From Clostridia bacterium (GTDB taxonomy: Bacteria > Bacillota_A > Clostridia > Oscillospirales > Acutalibacteraceae), in assembly GCA_017547865.1 (NCBI GenBank), contig JAFYOA010000314.1, forward strand, positions 1 to 12,997: a stretch of 12,997 bases of DNA, in the 5' to 3' direction. Positions 1 to 6,234 of the stretch are shown in pieces (positions within the stretch are counted from its first letter, which is position 1; the number at the start of each line of letters is the position of its first letter). Below the pieces are notes generated by a model. It saw nothing but the letters and a program-made list of their open reading frames with translations, was not told the origin of the DNA and did no database searches. The translations under genes and the position numbers were made by a program.

Positions 1-239
1 ACGAACCGGGAAGGGGGATCCGGCGCTTTGAAGTTGCTGAACGCCGTTTCCAGAACGTGCTCGTAGCAGGCAACGGTGTCGTCGTGCCCTTCCCACACGG
101 GCAGGGGCAGGCGGTCTTTGTTTTCCTTATATGTACAGGTGGGGGCGGTGTTTACCGGCTGGGTAAAAAAGCTGTTCTTTTCCACATAGGGGTTGGGGGC
201 GTAAAATAAATTGCCGTTGTGCAAAAACAGTTCGAACAT
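1..239 (-). CDS. N-terminal part of a probable glycosidase-like protein (partial)
   Basis: The first 79 codons of a gene that runs off the left edge are visible. The ATG is the complement of 237-239, and a GGAGG (complement of 247-251) lies seven bases upstream. The protein starts MFELFLHNGNLFYAPNPYV, with no signal peptide. It contains LPLPVWEGHDDTVACY at about residues 44-59, then a Phe/Asn-rich stretch and PDPPSRF at the window edge. The pattern LPxPxWxGHxxxxxxY followed by AFxN resembles, from memory, the entry region of (alpha/alpha)6-barrel glycoside hydrolases of the trehalase/MGH1-like kind. No catalytic residues are inside the window, so the family call is tentative. It lies downstream of, and probably co-transcribed with, the membrane-protein gene and the rlmD-like gene on the same strand. 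Its closeness to the GH88/lyase cluster fits a carbohydrate role, but this is inference. Confidence 0.55.
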   Translation of the reverse strand, partial: MFELFLHNGNLFYAPNPYVEKNSFFTQPVNTAPTCTYKENKDRLPLPVWEGHDDTVACYEHVLETAFSNFKAPDPPSRF

Positions 240-254
240 GGCGTGTCCTCCGTT

Positions 255-440
255 TTAAAAAATACCTTTGTTGTATTTTATCATGGCGTAAAAGGCGAGA
301 CCCAGCCCCACCACAAGACCGGCGATCATGATCCCCGTGCCCACCGGCACGAGCAGCTGGATTTCTGTGAGAAGCGCGGCGGCGGTTTTTACCGGCTTTG
401 CAGGCTCCGCGGGTTTGGGCTGCGTTGAAAGGACGCGCCT
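255..440 (-). pseudogene. Out-of-frame C-terminal continuation of the membrane-protein gene
   Basis: In the -1 frame relative to the gene at 389-1696, the minus strand stays open from the A5 tract (T5 at 440-444 on the plus strand) to a TAA that is the complement of 255-257. It reads RRVLSTQPKPAEP and onward. The linker sequence QPKPAEPAKPVKTAA is thus repeated in the same reading frame as in the body of the gene. It is followed by a strongly hydrophobic helix (VPVGTGIMIAGLVVGLGLAF) and a short basic tail. The stop lies only a few bases before the ribosome site of the next gene at 239, the usual spacing in this operon. The likely explanation is one missing base in the homopolymer, either a sequencing error or a real frameshift. 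This reading is inferred; the open frame and hydrophobicity are seen directly. Confidence 0.55.
379..423. repeat. 45-bp exact direct repeat, copy 1
   Basis: The 45 bases at 379-423 are identical to 1350-1394, in the same orientation. On the minus strand both copies can encode QPKPAEPAKPVKTAA. In copy 1 that frame is the -1 frame relative to the annotated gene. The distance between copies is 971 bases, not a multiple of three. Confidence 0.95.
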
Positions 441-1696
441 TTTTCTGCCAGGTCTTCGATCAGGTGCACCAGGCGCTGGTGATATCGGCAGCTGCCGTTG
501 AAGATCTGTACTTCGCGGCCATGCGCCTGCAGTTTAATAACGGTGGGGAGGGGGCCATACAGGCTCTTGACCGGCTCAAGGTCGTCTTTTTTTGCCCGGG
601 TCAGTTCCGCAAAGAAGTAATCTTCCTCCACCCAGCTCAACTGCCGGTCAAAACACTGGCCGGAATAGGTCTGTAGAATCTGGTCAATGGCTTCTTCTGT
701 GGGAAACCCGCCGGTGCAAAGAGGAGCAGGGAGGCTGGTGTTGTTGGTGGCAGAACTGTTGATGCTGAAGGCGCGGAAATGCCTGCCGCAGCGGCGAAGA
801 TATACGAACTGCGAACCAAAGCGCATTTGTTTATCAAGGGAGATGGCCTGCAGCCGGTGGCTGCCGGTATAGGCGTGCCGGGACGGTTCCAACTGCAGGG
901 GGCTTGCGGGTGCCCGCAGCTTTTCCAGGCGTGCCCGGTCATTATCATTTAAGAAGGTCTGCCAGTTTTCGGCGGTGCATTCGGCCTTCAGGTCTTTCGA
1001 GAGCTTTTCAAATGTATAGGGCGTGTCCAGGTCTTCGCCGCCCAGCACAAAACCGAAACTCTTTTGCCGGGAATAGCGCTGCACGGGTTCAGCCTTCATG
1101 GTGTCCGGGTCTGCAAGCACACCGGTCTGCATGATCTCCCATACGCCGTCGCTGCATTGCTCATGCCGGAATGAAAAGAAGGGCTGCACCGCACTGCCCA
1201 ACCGCCGGCGAAACACCGGGCGGTTGTCTTCGGCTGTGTCTTTGGGGAAAGGCAAGGCACTTTTCAGGGCTATTTTTACTTTTTCGGCAGAAAGTCGGCG
1301 GTCTCTTGCTGCGATGGCAGCGCTGCGGGGTGCCCTGGGGGCTTGCGGTGCGGCGGTTTTTACCGGCTTTGCAGGCTCCGCGGGTTTGGGCTGCCCGGTT
1401 TTAACAGATTCCGGCTGCGGTTTTGGTTGAGGCTGCGGTGCCGCCGCAGGAGCACCGGCTGTCGGCCAAACAACGGGCGGCGTTTCGGGCGATTCAGGCG
1501 GTGTTTCTTTGGCTGGTTTGCTCAAATTCGAAATAAAATACAGCACTGCGTTGATAAGGAATGTAACGAAAAGGATGGGGGCTGCGATACGCCGAACCGC
1601 CAGACCGCCTGAAACGGTGGCAATAAGCGCAGCCAAAAACACAAGGAAGTTGGCTAAGAAAATCCATATAAACAGTTTATCAAAAAGTTTTTTCAC
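389..1696 (-). CDS. Membrane protein with Pro/Lys-rich linker, function unknown (3' end probably frameshifted)
   Basis: I do not recognise the family. The preferred start is GTG (complement of 1694-1696), with GGAAAGG (complement of 1708-1714) 11 bases upstream and 7 bases separating it from the end of the rlmD-like gene. A TTG at 1732 in the same frame has no ribosome site and would overlap that gene. The protein begins VKKLFDKLFIWIFL. Two hydrophobic segments (about residues 6-27 and 32-50) form a likely membrane hairpin. Next comes a linker of about 60 residues rich in Pro, Lys and Ala, including QPKPAEPAKPVKTAA, then a soluble region of about 300 residues with scattered Cys and Trp and no motif I can assign. 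As read, it ends in an uncharacteristic Ser/Arg/Pro tail directly over a 45-bp repeat. A one-base slip at the T5 tract 440-444 would replace that tail with a second copy of the linker and a C-terminal transmembrane helix (see 255-440). Confidence 0.6.
   Translation of the reverse strand: MKKLFDKLFIWIFLANFLVFLAALIATVSGGLAVRRIAAPILFVTFLINAVLYFISNLSKPAKETPPESPETPPVVWPTAGAPAAAPQPQPKPQPESVKTGQPKPAEPAKPVKTAAPQAPRAPRSAAIAARDRRLSAEKVKIALKSALPFPKDTAEDNRPVFRRRLGSAVQPFFSFRHEQCSDGVWEIMQTGVLADPDTMKAEPVQRYSRQKSFGFVLGGEDLDTPYTFEKLSKDLKAECTAENWQTFLNDNDRARLEKLRAPASPLQLEPSRHAYTGSHRLQAISLDKQMRFGSQFVYLRRCGRHFRAFSINSSATNNTSLPAPLCTGGFPTEEAIDQILQTYSGQCFDRQLSWVEEDYFFAELTRAKKDDLEPVKSLYGPLPTVIKLQAHGREVQIFNGSCRYHQRLVHLIEDLAEKGASFQRSPNPRSLQSR
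1350..1394. repeat. 45-bp exact direct repeat, copy 2
   Basis: Second copy of the 45-bp repeat at 379-423. Here it is read in frame by the membrane-protein gene as part of its Pro/Lys-rich linker. Confidence 0.95.
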
Positions 1697-1703
1697 TTTT
1701 ATT

Positions 1704-3083
1704 TCAACCTTTCCGGGTGGGGCATTCGGCAATACGCTGCAGCTTCACCACGCACTCGCAATGGCTGGTGCGGGGGAAGAGATCCACCGGGGTGGCCTCC
1801 AGCGCTTTGTAGCCCAGGGGTTCCAGCCGGGCAAGGTCGCGGGCCAGGGTGGCGGGATCGCAGGAGACATACACCAAGCGCTTCGGCCCCATGGCGGCAA
1901 TGGTGTGCAGCAGGGCTTCGTCACAGCCCTTGCGGGGCGGATCCACCACGATCACATCCGGCTTTTCTCCCCGTTTGGCCAGCATTTCGGCGGCCTGGGC
2001 AGCATCGGCAGCAAAAAATTCCGCGTTTTCCACCCCGTTGCGCCGGGCGTTTTCCTTTGCGTTTTCAATGGCTTCGGGAATGATCTCCACGCCAATCAGT
2101 TTTTTTGCTTTTCCTGCCATGGAAAGTCCGATGGTGCCGGCACCGCAGTACAGGTCCAGCAGGTTTTCTTCACCGGTCAGCCCGGCGTATTCGGCAGCTT
2201 TGTTGTACAGGCGTTCTGCCTGGGTGCGGTTCACCTGGTAAAAAGAAAGGGGAGAGATTTCGAACTGCAGTCCGCACAGGGTATCGGTGATGGTTTCTTT
2301 TCCCCACAGAACGCGGCACTTTTTGCCCAGCACCACGTTTGTTTTTTCGGTGTTCACGTTGATGAGCACACCGGCCACGCCGGGGGCGGCGGCGCGCATG
2401 GCCTCCACAAACACATCCTCGTGGGGCAGGCGGCTGCCGTTCAGCACCGCACACACCATGATCTCGCCGCTTACCTCCGCATAGCGCAGGTAGAGGTGGC
2501 GCACCAGGCCCTTGTGGGTGGCTTCGTCGTATACGCTTACATTATATGTATCCAAAAATCCGCAGAACGCTGCGGCAATGTCATCAAAAGCAAGGGGCTG
2601 CAGCAGGCAGGAAGCACAGGGCACAATGCGGTGCGAATTGCGGGCAAAAAAGCCCACCACCGCTTTGCCGTCGGGGGTTCTGCCCACGGGCAGCAGGGCT
2701 TTGTTGCGGTAGCGGTCCGGGTTTTCGGCCCCCAGCACCGGCATCACCGGCAAATCCTGCAGGCCGCCAATGCGCCGCAGAGCATCTTCCACTTTTTGCT
2801 GTTTATAAGTCAGCTCCGTGGCGTAATCTATGTGGCGGTACACGCAGCCGACGCAGGGGGCAGCCACGGGGCAATCCGTTTCTTTGCGGCCCGGGCCGGG
2901 GTGCAGCAGTTTTTCCACCCGGCCAAAAGCGTAATTGCGGGCGGTTTTTACAATGCGCACCTGCAGGGTATCGCCCACGGCGGTGCCGGGAACAAACACA
3001 GCCGTGCCTTCTATACGGCACACACCGGCGCCTTCGCTGGTCATTCCGGTGATCTCTGCCGGGAAAATATCGTTTTTCTTCAT
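1704..3083 (-). CDS. rlmD: 23S rRNA (uracil-C5)-methyltransferase, RlmD/RlmCD family
   Basis: 459 residues, close to the usual length of the TrmA/RumA family. It uses S-adenosylmethionine to methylate C5 of a uracil in 23S rRNA (U1939 in E. coli; Bacillus RlmCD also modifies U747). In order: an N-terminal TRAM-like RNA-binding region (about 1-60). Then the iron-sulfur cysteines C71, C77 and C80, in the CX5CX2C spacing of RumA, with C159 the likely fourth ligand. Then FYQVN (281-285), the SAM-binding loop LLDLYCGAGTIGL (308-320), DPPRKG (391-396), and the catalytic cysteine C408 in VSCDPATLARD. The probable general base is E443, after HC. I chose the ATG at 3083 because AAAGGCGG lies just upstream and the TRAM domain starts there; longer in-frame starts run into the divergent GH88 gene. 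It heads the leftward operon. Which uracil it modifies cannot be read from the sequence. Confidence 0.92.
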   Translation of the reverse strand: MKKNDIFPAEITGMTSEGAGVCRIEGTAVFVPGTAVGDTLQVRIVKTARNYAFGRVEKLLHPGPGRKETDCPVAAPCVGCVYRHIDYATELTYKQQKVEDALRRIGGLQDLPVMPVLGAENPDRYRNKALLPVGRTPDGKAVVGFFARNSHRIVPCASCLLQPLAFDDIAAAFCGFLDTYNVSVYDEATHKGLVRHLYLRYAEVSGEIMVCAVLNGSRLPHEDVFVEAMRAAAPGVAGVLINVNTEKTNVVLGKKCRVLWGKETITDTLCGLQFEISPLSFYQVNRTQAERLYNKAAEYAGLTGEENLLDLYCGAGTIGLSMAGKAKKLIGVEIIPEAIENAKENARRNGVENAEFFAADAAQAAEMLAKRGEKPDVIVVDPPRKGCDEALLHTIAAMGPKRLVYVSCDPATLARDLARLEPLGYKALEATPVDLFPRTSHCECVVKLQRIAECPTRKG

Positions 3084-3117
3084 ATTGCAGCCGCCTTTTT
3101 CGTTCTGTAGTGTATTC

Positions 3118-3146
3118 ATTTTAACATGAAGCACCGGGTATTTCAA
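3118..3146 (-). promoter_or_regulatory. Promoter of the rlmD-like operon
   Basis: On the minus strand TTGAAA (complement of 3141-3146) and TAAAAT (complement of 3118-3123) are separated by exactly 17 bases. This is a good housekeeping-sigma promoter about 35 bases before the chosen start, with no other gene in between. Confidence 0.7.
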
Positions 3147-3162
3147 GCGGCGGTAAAAAGCC

Positions 3163-3183
3163 TGTGCAAAAACCGCCTGCACA
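3163..3183. promoter_or_regulatory. Inverted repeat abutting the first GH88 promoter
   Basis: TGTGCA and TGCACA flank a nine-base spacer; the element ends one base before the -35 hexamer at 3185. It could be an operator. It shares the TGCA arms of the elements upstream of the second and third GH88 genes (4733-4750, 6235-6252), but the match is loose and may be chance. Confidence 0.3.
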
Positions 3184-3184
3184 A

Positions 3185-3213
3185 TTGACAAGCCGCGCCG
3201 CTTTGGGTATAAT
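3185..3213 (+). promoter_or_regulatory. Consensus promoter of the first GH88 gene
   Basis: TTGACA (3185-3190), a 17-base spacer and TATAAT (3208-3213) form a perfect consensus housekeeping promoter about 40 bases before the start codon. It is stronger by sequence than the four other promoters of the cluster, which use TTGACT with TACAAT or TAGAAT. Confidence 0.85.
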
Positions 3214-3252
3214 GGGGCTGAAAACAATCCATTTTTTGGGGAGGAAATACCA

Positions 3253-4407
3253 ATGGAACTTTGCGAAAAGAATAAGCAGTGGCTCGACGACGTATGGGCC
3301 AAACTGCAGACCAAAATGTCTGCCGAAGTAGACCGCATCGGCAGCAAGATTCCTTACATTGCCGAAAACGGCGTGTATAAGCAGGATATGAGCGCCGGCA
3401 GCGAGACCGAAGCCCAGAAGGATCTCTTCTGGTGGACCAACGGCTTCTGGCCGGGTATGCTGTGGCAGATGTACAACGCCACCGGCGACGAGCCCTATAA
3501 GACCGCTGCCGAAGGCGTGGAAAAGAAGATGGATGTGGCTCTGGCCGATGCTTCCGGTCTGCACCACGACGTGGGCTTCCAGTGGCTGCACACCGCCGTG
3601 GCCAACTATCGTCTTACCGGCAACGAAAAGTCCAAGACCCGTGCCATTCACGCCGCCAACCTGCTGGCCGGCCGTTACAATCCCGATGGCCAGTTCCTGC
3701 GCGCCTGGAACGGCGACCGCACCGGCTGGATCATTGTAGACTGCATGATGAACGTGCCGCTGCTGCACTGGGCTTATGAAACCACCGGTGACCCGCGCTA
3801 CAAGCAGATCGCTCTGCACCATGCCGATACCGCCCTGAAGCAGAATGTCCGTGACGACGGTTCTTGCTACCACATTGTTGCCCTGAACCCCGAAAACGGC
3901 GAGGTGGAGTTCTATCCTCCCTGCCAGGGTTACGATCCGGAAGGCTCCTGGACCCGCGGTATGGCCTGGGCCATTTACGGCTTTGCCATTTCTTACAAGC
4001 ACAGCGGCGAAAAGCGTTATCTCGATGCTGCTAAGAAGCTCTCTCACTACTTCCTGGCCAACGTTGCCCAGACCGGCAACATCCCGCTGATCGACTTCCG
4101 TCAGCCCGCCGAGCCTGTGTACTACGATTCCACCGCCGCCGGCTGCGCTGCCTGCGGTATGCTGGAAATCGCCAAGCACGTGCCGGAATTTGAAAAGTCC
4201 CTGTACGAGAACGGCGCCATTAACATGATGAAGGCCACCATGGAGAAGTTTGCCAACTGGGATCCGGAATACGATTCCATTCTGGATGGCGGCAGCGTTG
4301 CCTACCACCGCGGCGAAGACCAGATCCATGTGCCGATCATCTACGGCGATTACTTCATGGTCGAGTTCATCGTTCGTCTGCTGGGCAAAGACCTCTTCAT
4401 TTGGTAA
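3253..4407 (+). CDS. GH88 unsaturated glucuronyl hydrolase-like protein, paralog 1
   Basis: 384 residues, full length for glycoside hydrolase family 88. These enzymes hydrate the double bond of a 4,5-unsaturated uronic acid at the non-reducing end of lyase-made oligosaccharides, which releases it. The (alpha/alpha)6-barrel motifs are present: WWTNGFWPGMLW (60-71), HHDVGF (104-109) with D106, and VDCMMN (162-167) with D163. The two aspartates correspond to D88 and D149 of the Bacillus enzyme by motif. WTRGMAW (233-239) covers the substrate-contacting Arg and Trp. Position 237 is Met where both neighbouring paralogs have Gln, which may alter substrate contacts. The ATG follows GGGGAGG at 3238-3244. 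There is no signal peptide, so it probably acts in the cytoplasm. It is 78% identical to paralog 2 (300 of 384 positions, counted by hand without gaps), and its own promoter and downstream terminator suggest a single-gene transcript. Confidence 0.9.
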   Translation: MELCEKNKQWLDDVWAKLQTKMSAEVDRIGSKIPYIAENGVYKQDMSAGSETEAQKDLFWWTNGFWPGMLWQMYNATGDEPYKTAAEGVEKKMDVALADASGLHHDVGFQWLHTAVANYRLTGNEKSKTRAIHAANLLAGRYNPDGQFLRAWNGDRTGWIIVDCMMNVPLLHWAYETTGDPRYKQIALHHADTALKQNVRDDGSCYHIVALNPENGEVEFYPPCQGYDPEGSWTRGMAWAIYGFAISYKHSGEKRYLDAAKKLSHYFLANVAQTGNIPLIDFRQPAEPVYYDSTAAGCAACGMLEIAKHVPEFEKSLYENGAINMMKATMEKFANWDPEYDSILDGGSVAYHRGEDQIHVPIIYGDYFMVEFIVRLLGKDLFIW

Positions 4408-4500
4408 TCTGCAAGTTACGCACAGCGTAACTTGGCTATCAAGAATCATTTGCGAATCTATGGGATTCGCATTTCGGCACAGCCGAAACCATGATTCTTG
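4408..4500. mobile_element. Palindrome-built block, candidate small non-coding insertion
   Basis: This block lies right after the stop codon of paralog 1 and has no counterpart after paralog 2. It accounts for about 91 extra bases between otherwise matching sequences: the offset between the copies is 1603 in the genes and 1512 in the 3' region. It holds a perfect 10-bp hairpin with an ACA loop (4412-4434). It also holds a three-way-junction fold: outer stem 4440-4449/4491-4500, hairpin 4451-4458/4464-4471, and hairpin 4472-4478/4482-4488 with an ACA loop. All stems are perfect, so either strand could fold. There is no coding capacity and no tRNA features. It may be a REP/MITE-like element or a structured 3' RNA; alternatively paralog 2 lost it. 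Confidence 0.5.
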
Positions 4501-4503
4501 GGA

Positions 4504-4654
4504 CAGTGCCCACTTCCACGTCGCGGCGGGCAGTGCCCGCTGACAAGTCGCGGAGATACCTTGCTGTGATTTAAAGTATCTGTCCGCGCGATGAGAATGA
4601 TCTTGCTTTAAGAAAATCGCACCTGCTCCTTTTGGGGGCAGGTGCTTTCTTTTA
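4504..4654 (+). repeat. 151-bp structured 3' repeat, copy 1
   Basis: Nearly identical to 6016-6166, with only a handful of mismatches, almost all in the last third. It contains GCGGGCA/TGCCCGC (4526-4540), a 40-base hairpin (4549-4554 and 4555-4559 pairing with 4583-4588 and 4576-4580, with a two-base bulge), and an intrinsic terminator. Part of this belongs to the GH88 gene duplication, but the non-coding sequence is better conserved than expected for unconstrained spacer. Confidence 0.9.
4619..4654 (+). terminator. Intrinsic terminator of GH88 paralog 1
   Basis: GCACCTGC (4619-4626) pairs with GCAGGTGC (4638-4645), with inner pairs around a T-rich loop. A T-rich tract follows from 4646. 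The same hairpin stands after paralog 2. Confidence 0.88.
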
Positions 4655-4732
4655 TTGCAGGAGCAATCTGCAGTCTCCCGTTTTACTGTGTGCAAGCCCG
4701 GTTGTGCGGCTGCGTGCCTGTAATTTTTGGGT

Positions 4733-4750
4733 TGCAAACATCTCCATGCA
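4733..4750. promoter_or_regulatory. Conserved element upstream of GH88 paralog 2
   Basis: TGCAAACATCTCCATGCA, bounded by TGCA at both ends, matches 6235-6252 upstream of paralog 3 in 17 of 18 positions, while the flanking spacer has diverged. It lies 35 bases before the -35 hexamer here and 24 bases before it in the other copy, a difference of about one helical turn. A regulator site is possible; shared ancestry of the spacers is the alternative. The rest of the spacer 4655-4785 shows no gene. Confidence 0.4.
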
Positions 4751-4785
4751 GCGTGTTTATTCTGTTCACCATTTGTTTTTTCGTA

Positions 4786-4814
4786 TTGACTTTATTCCCC
4801 GTGCTTGTTACAAT
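4786..4814 (+). promoter_or_regulatory. Promoter of GH88 paralog 2
   Basis: TTGACT (4786-4791), a 17-base spacer and TACAAT (4809-4814), followed directly by GAAGCCA. It shares the extended motif TTGACTTT ... TTASAATGAAGCC with the promoters at 6277, 7636 and 9497. Confidence 0.85.
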
Positions 4815-4855
4815 GAAGCCAACATATATTCTGCTTTGCAGGAGGTTATTTTACA

Positions 4856-6010
4856 ATGGAACTGTGCGAAAAGAATAAGCAGTGGCTGGATGATATCTGG
4901 GCCAAACTGCAGACCAAAATGTCCGCCGAAGTGGACCGTGAAGGTGACAAGATCCCCTATCTCCCCGAAGACGGCGTATACAAGAAAGACTGGAGCTTCG
5001 GCAACGACCGCGAAGAAGAGAGCGATCTCTACTGGTGGACCAACGGTTTCTGGGGCGGCATGATGTGGCAGATGTACAACGCCACCGGCGACGAGCGCTA
5101 TAAGGCTGCTGCCGAGGGCCTGGAAAAGAAGTTTGATGCCTGCCTGGCCAACCCCACCACCCTGCACCACGACGTGGGCTTCCAGTGGCTGCACACCGCT
5201 GTGGCCGATTATCGCCTGACCGGCAACGAAGAATCCAAGAAGCGCGGCCTGCATGCCGCCAATCTGCTGGCCGGCCGCTATAATTCCGACGGTCGGTTCA
5301 TCCGCGCCTGGAACGGCGACCGCATCGGCTGGATGATCATCGACTGCATGATGAACATTCCGCTGCTGTACTGGGCATACGACATGACCGGTGACCCGCG
5401 CTATAAGCAGATCGCCATGCACCACGCCGACACTTCCCTGGTGAAGAACATCCGTCCCGATGGTTCCAGCTATCACATTGTTGCCAACGATCCTACCACC
5501 GGCGAAGTGGATTTCTATCCTCCCTGCCAGGGTTACGATCCGGAAGGCTCCTGGAGCCGCGGCCAGGCCTGGGCCATTTACGGTTTTGCCCTCTCTTACA
5601 AGCACACCGGTGAAAAGCGTTACCTGGATGCCGCTAAGCGTGTTGCCCATTACTTCCTGGCCAATGTGGCCCAGTCCGGCAACATTCCGCTGGTTGATTT
5701 CCGCGCTCCTGCCGAACCCGTGATGTATGATTCCACCGCCGCCGGTATTGCCGCCTGCGGTATGCTGGAAATCGCCGAACACGTGCCGGAGTTTGAAAAG
5801 GCTCTCTATCAGAAGGGCGCTTTCAACATGATGAAGGCCACCATGGAGAAGTTCGCCAACTGGGATCCGGAGTACGATTCCATTCTGGGCGGCGGCACCG
5901 AAGCCTACCATGCCAAGCCCGAAGGCATTGAAGTGCCGATCATCTACGGCGATTACTTCATGATCGAATTCATTCTGCGCGTGCTGGGCAAAGACCTGTT
6001 TATCTGGTAA
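4856..6010 (+). CDS. GH88 unsaturated glucuronyl hydrolase-like protein, paralog 2
   Basis: 384 residues, the same length as paralog 1 and alignable to it without gaps. The catalytic-motif aspartates are D106 in HHDVGF and D163 in IDCMMN. The substrate loop WSRGQAW (233-239) has the Gln that paralog 1 lacks. Differences from paralog 1 cluster at residues 34-60 (an exposed charged region before WWTNGFW), at 94-102 just before the first catalytic motif, and at 352-359 near the C-terminus. They are rare in the barrel core, which suggests altered specificity on a conserved scaffold. Both proteins end in KDLFIW. The start ATG follows GGAGG (4841-4845) by ten bases. It has its own promoter and terminator and no signal peptide, so it probably acts on imported oligosaccharides in the cytoplasm. 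The exact substrate is unknown. Confidence 0.9.
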   Translation: MELCEKNKQWLDDIWAKLQTKMSAEVDREGDKIPYLPEDGVYKKDWSFGNDREEESDLYWWTNGFWGGMMWQMYNATGDERYKAAAEGLEKKFDACLANPTTLHHDVGFQWLHTAVADYRLTGNEESKKRGLHAANLLAGRYNSDGRFIRAWNGDRIGWMIIDCMMNIPLLYWAYDMTGDPRYKQIAMHHADTSLVKNIRPDGSSYHIVANDPTTGEVDFYPPCQGYDPEGSWSRGQAWAIYGFALSYKHTGEKRYLDAAKRVAHYFLANVAQSGNIPLVDFRAPAEPVMYDSTAAGIAACGMLEIAEHVPEFEKALYQKGAFNMMKATMEKFANWDPEYDSILGGGTEAYHAKPEGIEVPIIYGDYFMIEFILRVLGKDLFIW

Positions 6011-6015
6011 GTGGG

Positions 6016-6166
6016 CAGTGCCCACTTCCACGTCGCGGCGGGCAGTGCCCGCTGACAAGTCGCGGAGATACCTTGCTTTGATTTAAAGTATCTGTCCGCG
6101 CGATGAGAATGATCCTGCTTTATTAAAATTGCACCTGCTCCTTTTTGGGGCAGGTGCTTCTCTTTA
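6016..6166 (+). repeat. 151-bp structured 3' repeat, copy 2
   Basis: Second copy of 4504-4654, starting right after the stop codon of paralog 2. The hairpin GTGGGCA/TGCCCAC is perfect here (6011-6025), whereas copy 1 is imperfect at that point because the 91-base block adjoins it. The second short palindrome is at 6038-6052 and the long bulged hairpin follows, both as in copy 1. Confidence 0.9.
6131..6165 (+). terminator. Intrinsic terminator of GH88 paralog 2
   Basis: GCACCTGC (6131-6138) pairs with GCAGGTGC (6150-6157). A T-rich tract (TTCTCTTT) follows. Confidence 0.85.
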
Positions 6167-6201
6167 ATAGTGAAAAGTGAATCGGTAATCGGTAGTGCAG
6201 G

Positions 6202-6220
6202 GGGCAATCATTGATTGCCC
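6202..6220. other. Palindrome in the spacer before GH88 paralog 3
   Basis: GGGCAATC and GATTGCCC enclose a three-base loop and are followed by GTTTT, so it could be a weak second terminator. A short direct repeat (AATCGGT twice) lies just upstream at 6180-6193. The corresponding spacer before paralog 2 has related but degraded sequence. Confidence 0.4.
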
Positions 6221-6234
6221 GTTTTGGCATTTAC

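Noticed and set aside
1697..1732. TTG start at 1732 for the membrane protein
   Set aside because: It overlaps the rlmD-like gene and has no Shine-Dalgarno site, while GTG at 1696 has GGAAAGG at suitable spacing.
1509..3110. 533-residue plus-strand open frame opposite the rlmD-like gene
   Set aside because: It is antisense to an unmistakable RlmD-family protein and has no ribosome site or recognisable domain.
3084..3347. Longer N-terminus for the rlmD-like protein
   Set aside because: It would overlap the divergent GH88 gene and both promoters. The TRAM domain starts at the ATG at 3083.
4440..4500. tRNA gene suggested by the clover-like fold
   Set aside because: There are only two inner hairpins, no T-loop or D-loop consensus, no anticodon-arm geometry, and the length is too short.
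4408..4660. CRISPR array suggested by repeated palindromes
   Set aside because: The hairpins differ from each other, there is no regular spacer length, and no cas gene is nearby.
3121..4737. Long open frames antisense to the GH88 and lyase genes (also 4808-6058, 6323-7627, 7477-9720, 9519-10901)
   Set aside because: They mirror strongly biased codons of real genes, run across promoters and terminators, lack ribosome sites and encode Gly/Val/His-rich low-complexity protein. They are shadows.
4408..4855. Riboswitch in the long spacer before GH88 paralog 2
   Set aside because: The structured part lies upstream of the promoter at 4786 and ends in the terminator of paralog 1, so it belongs to a 3' region. 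The leader after the promoter is only about 35 bases.
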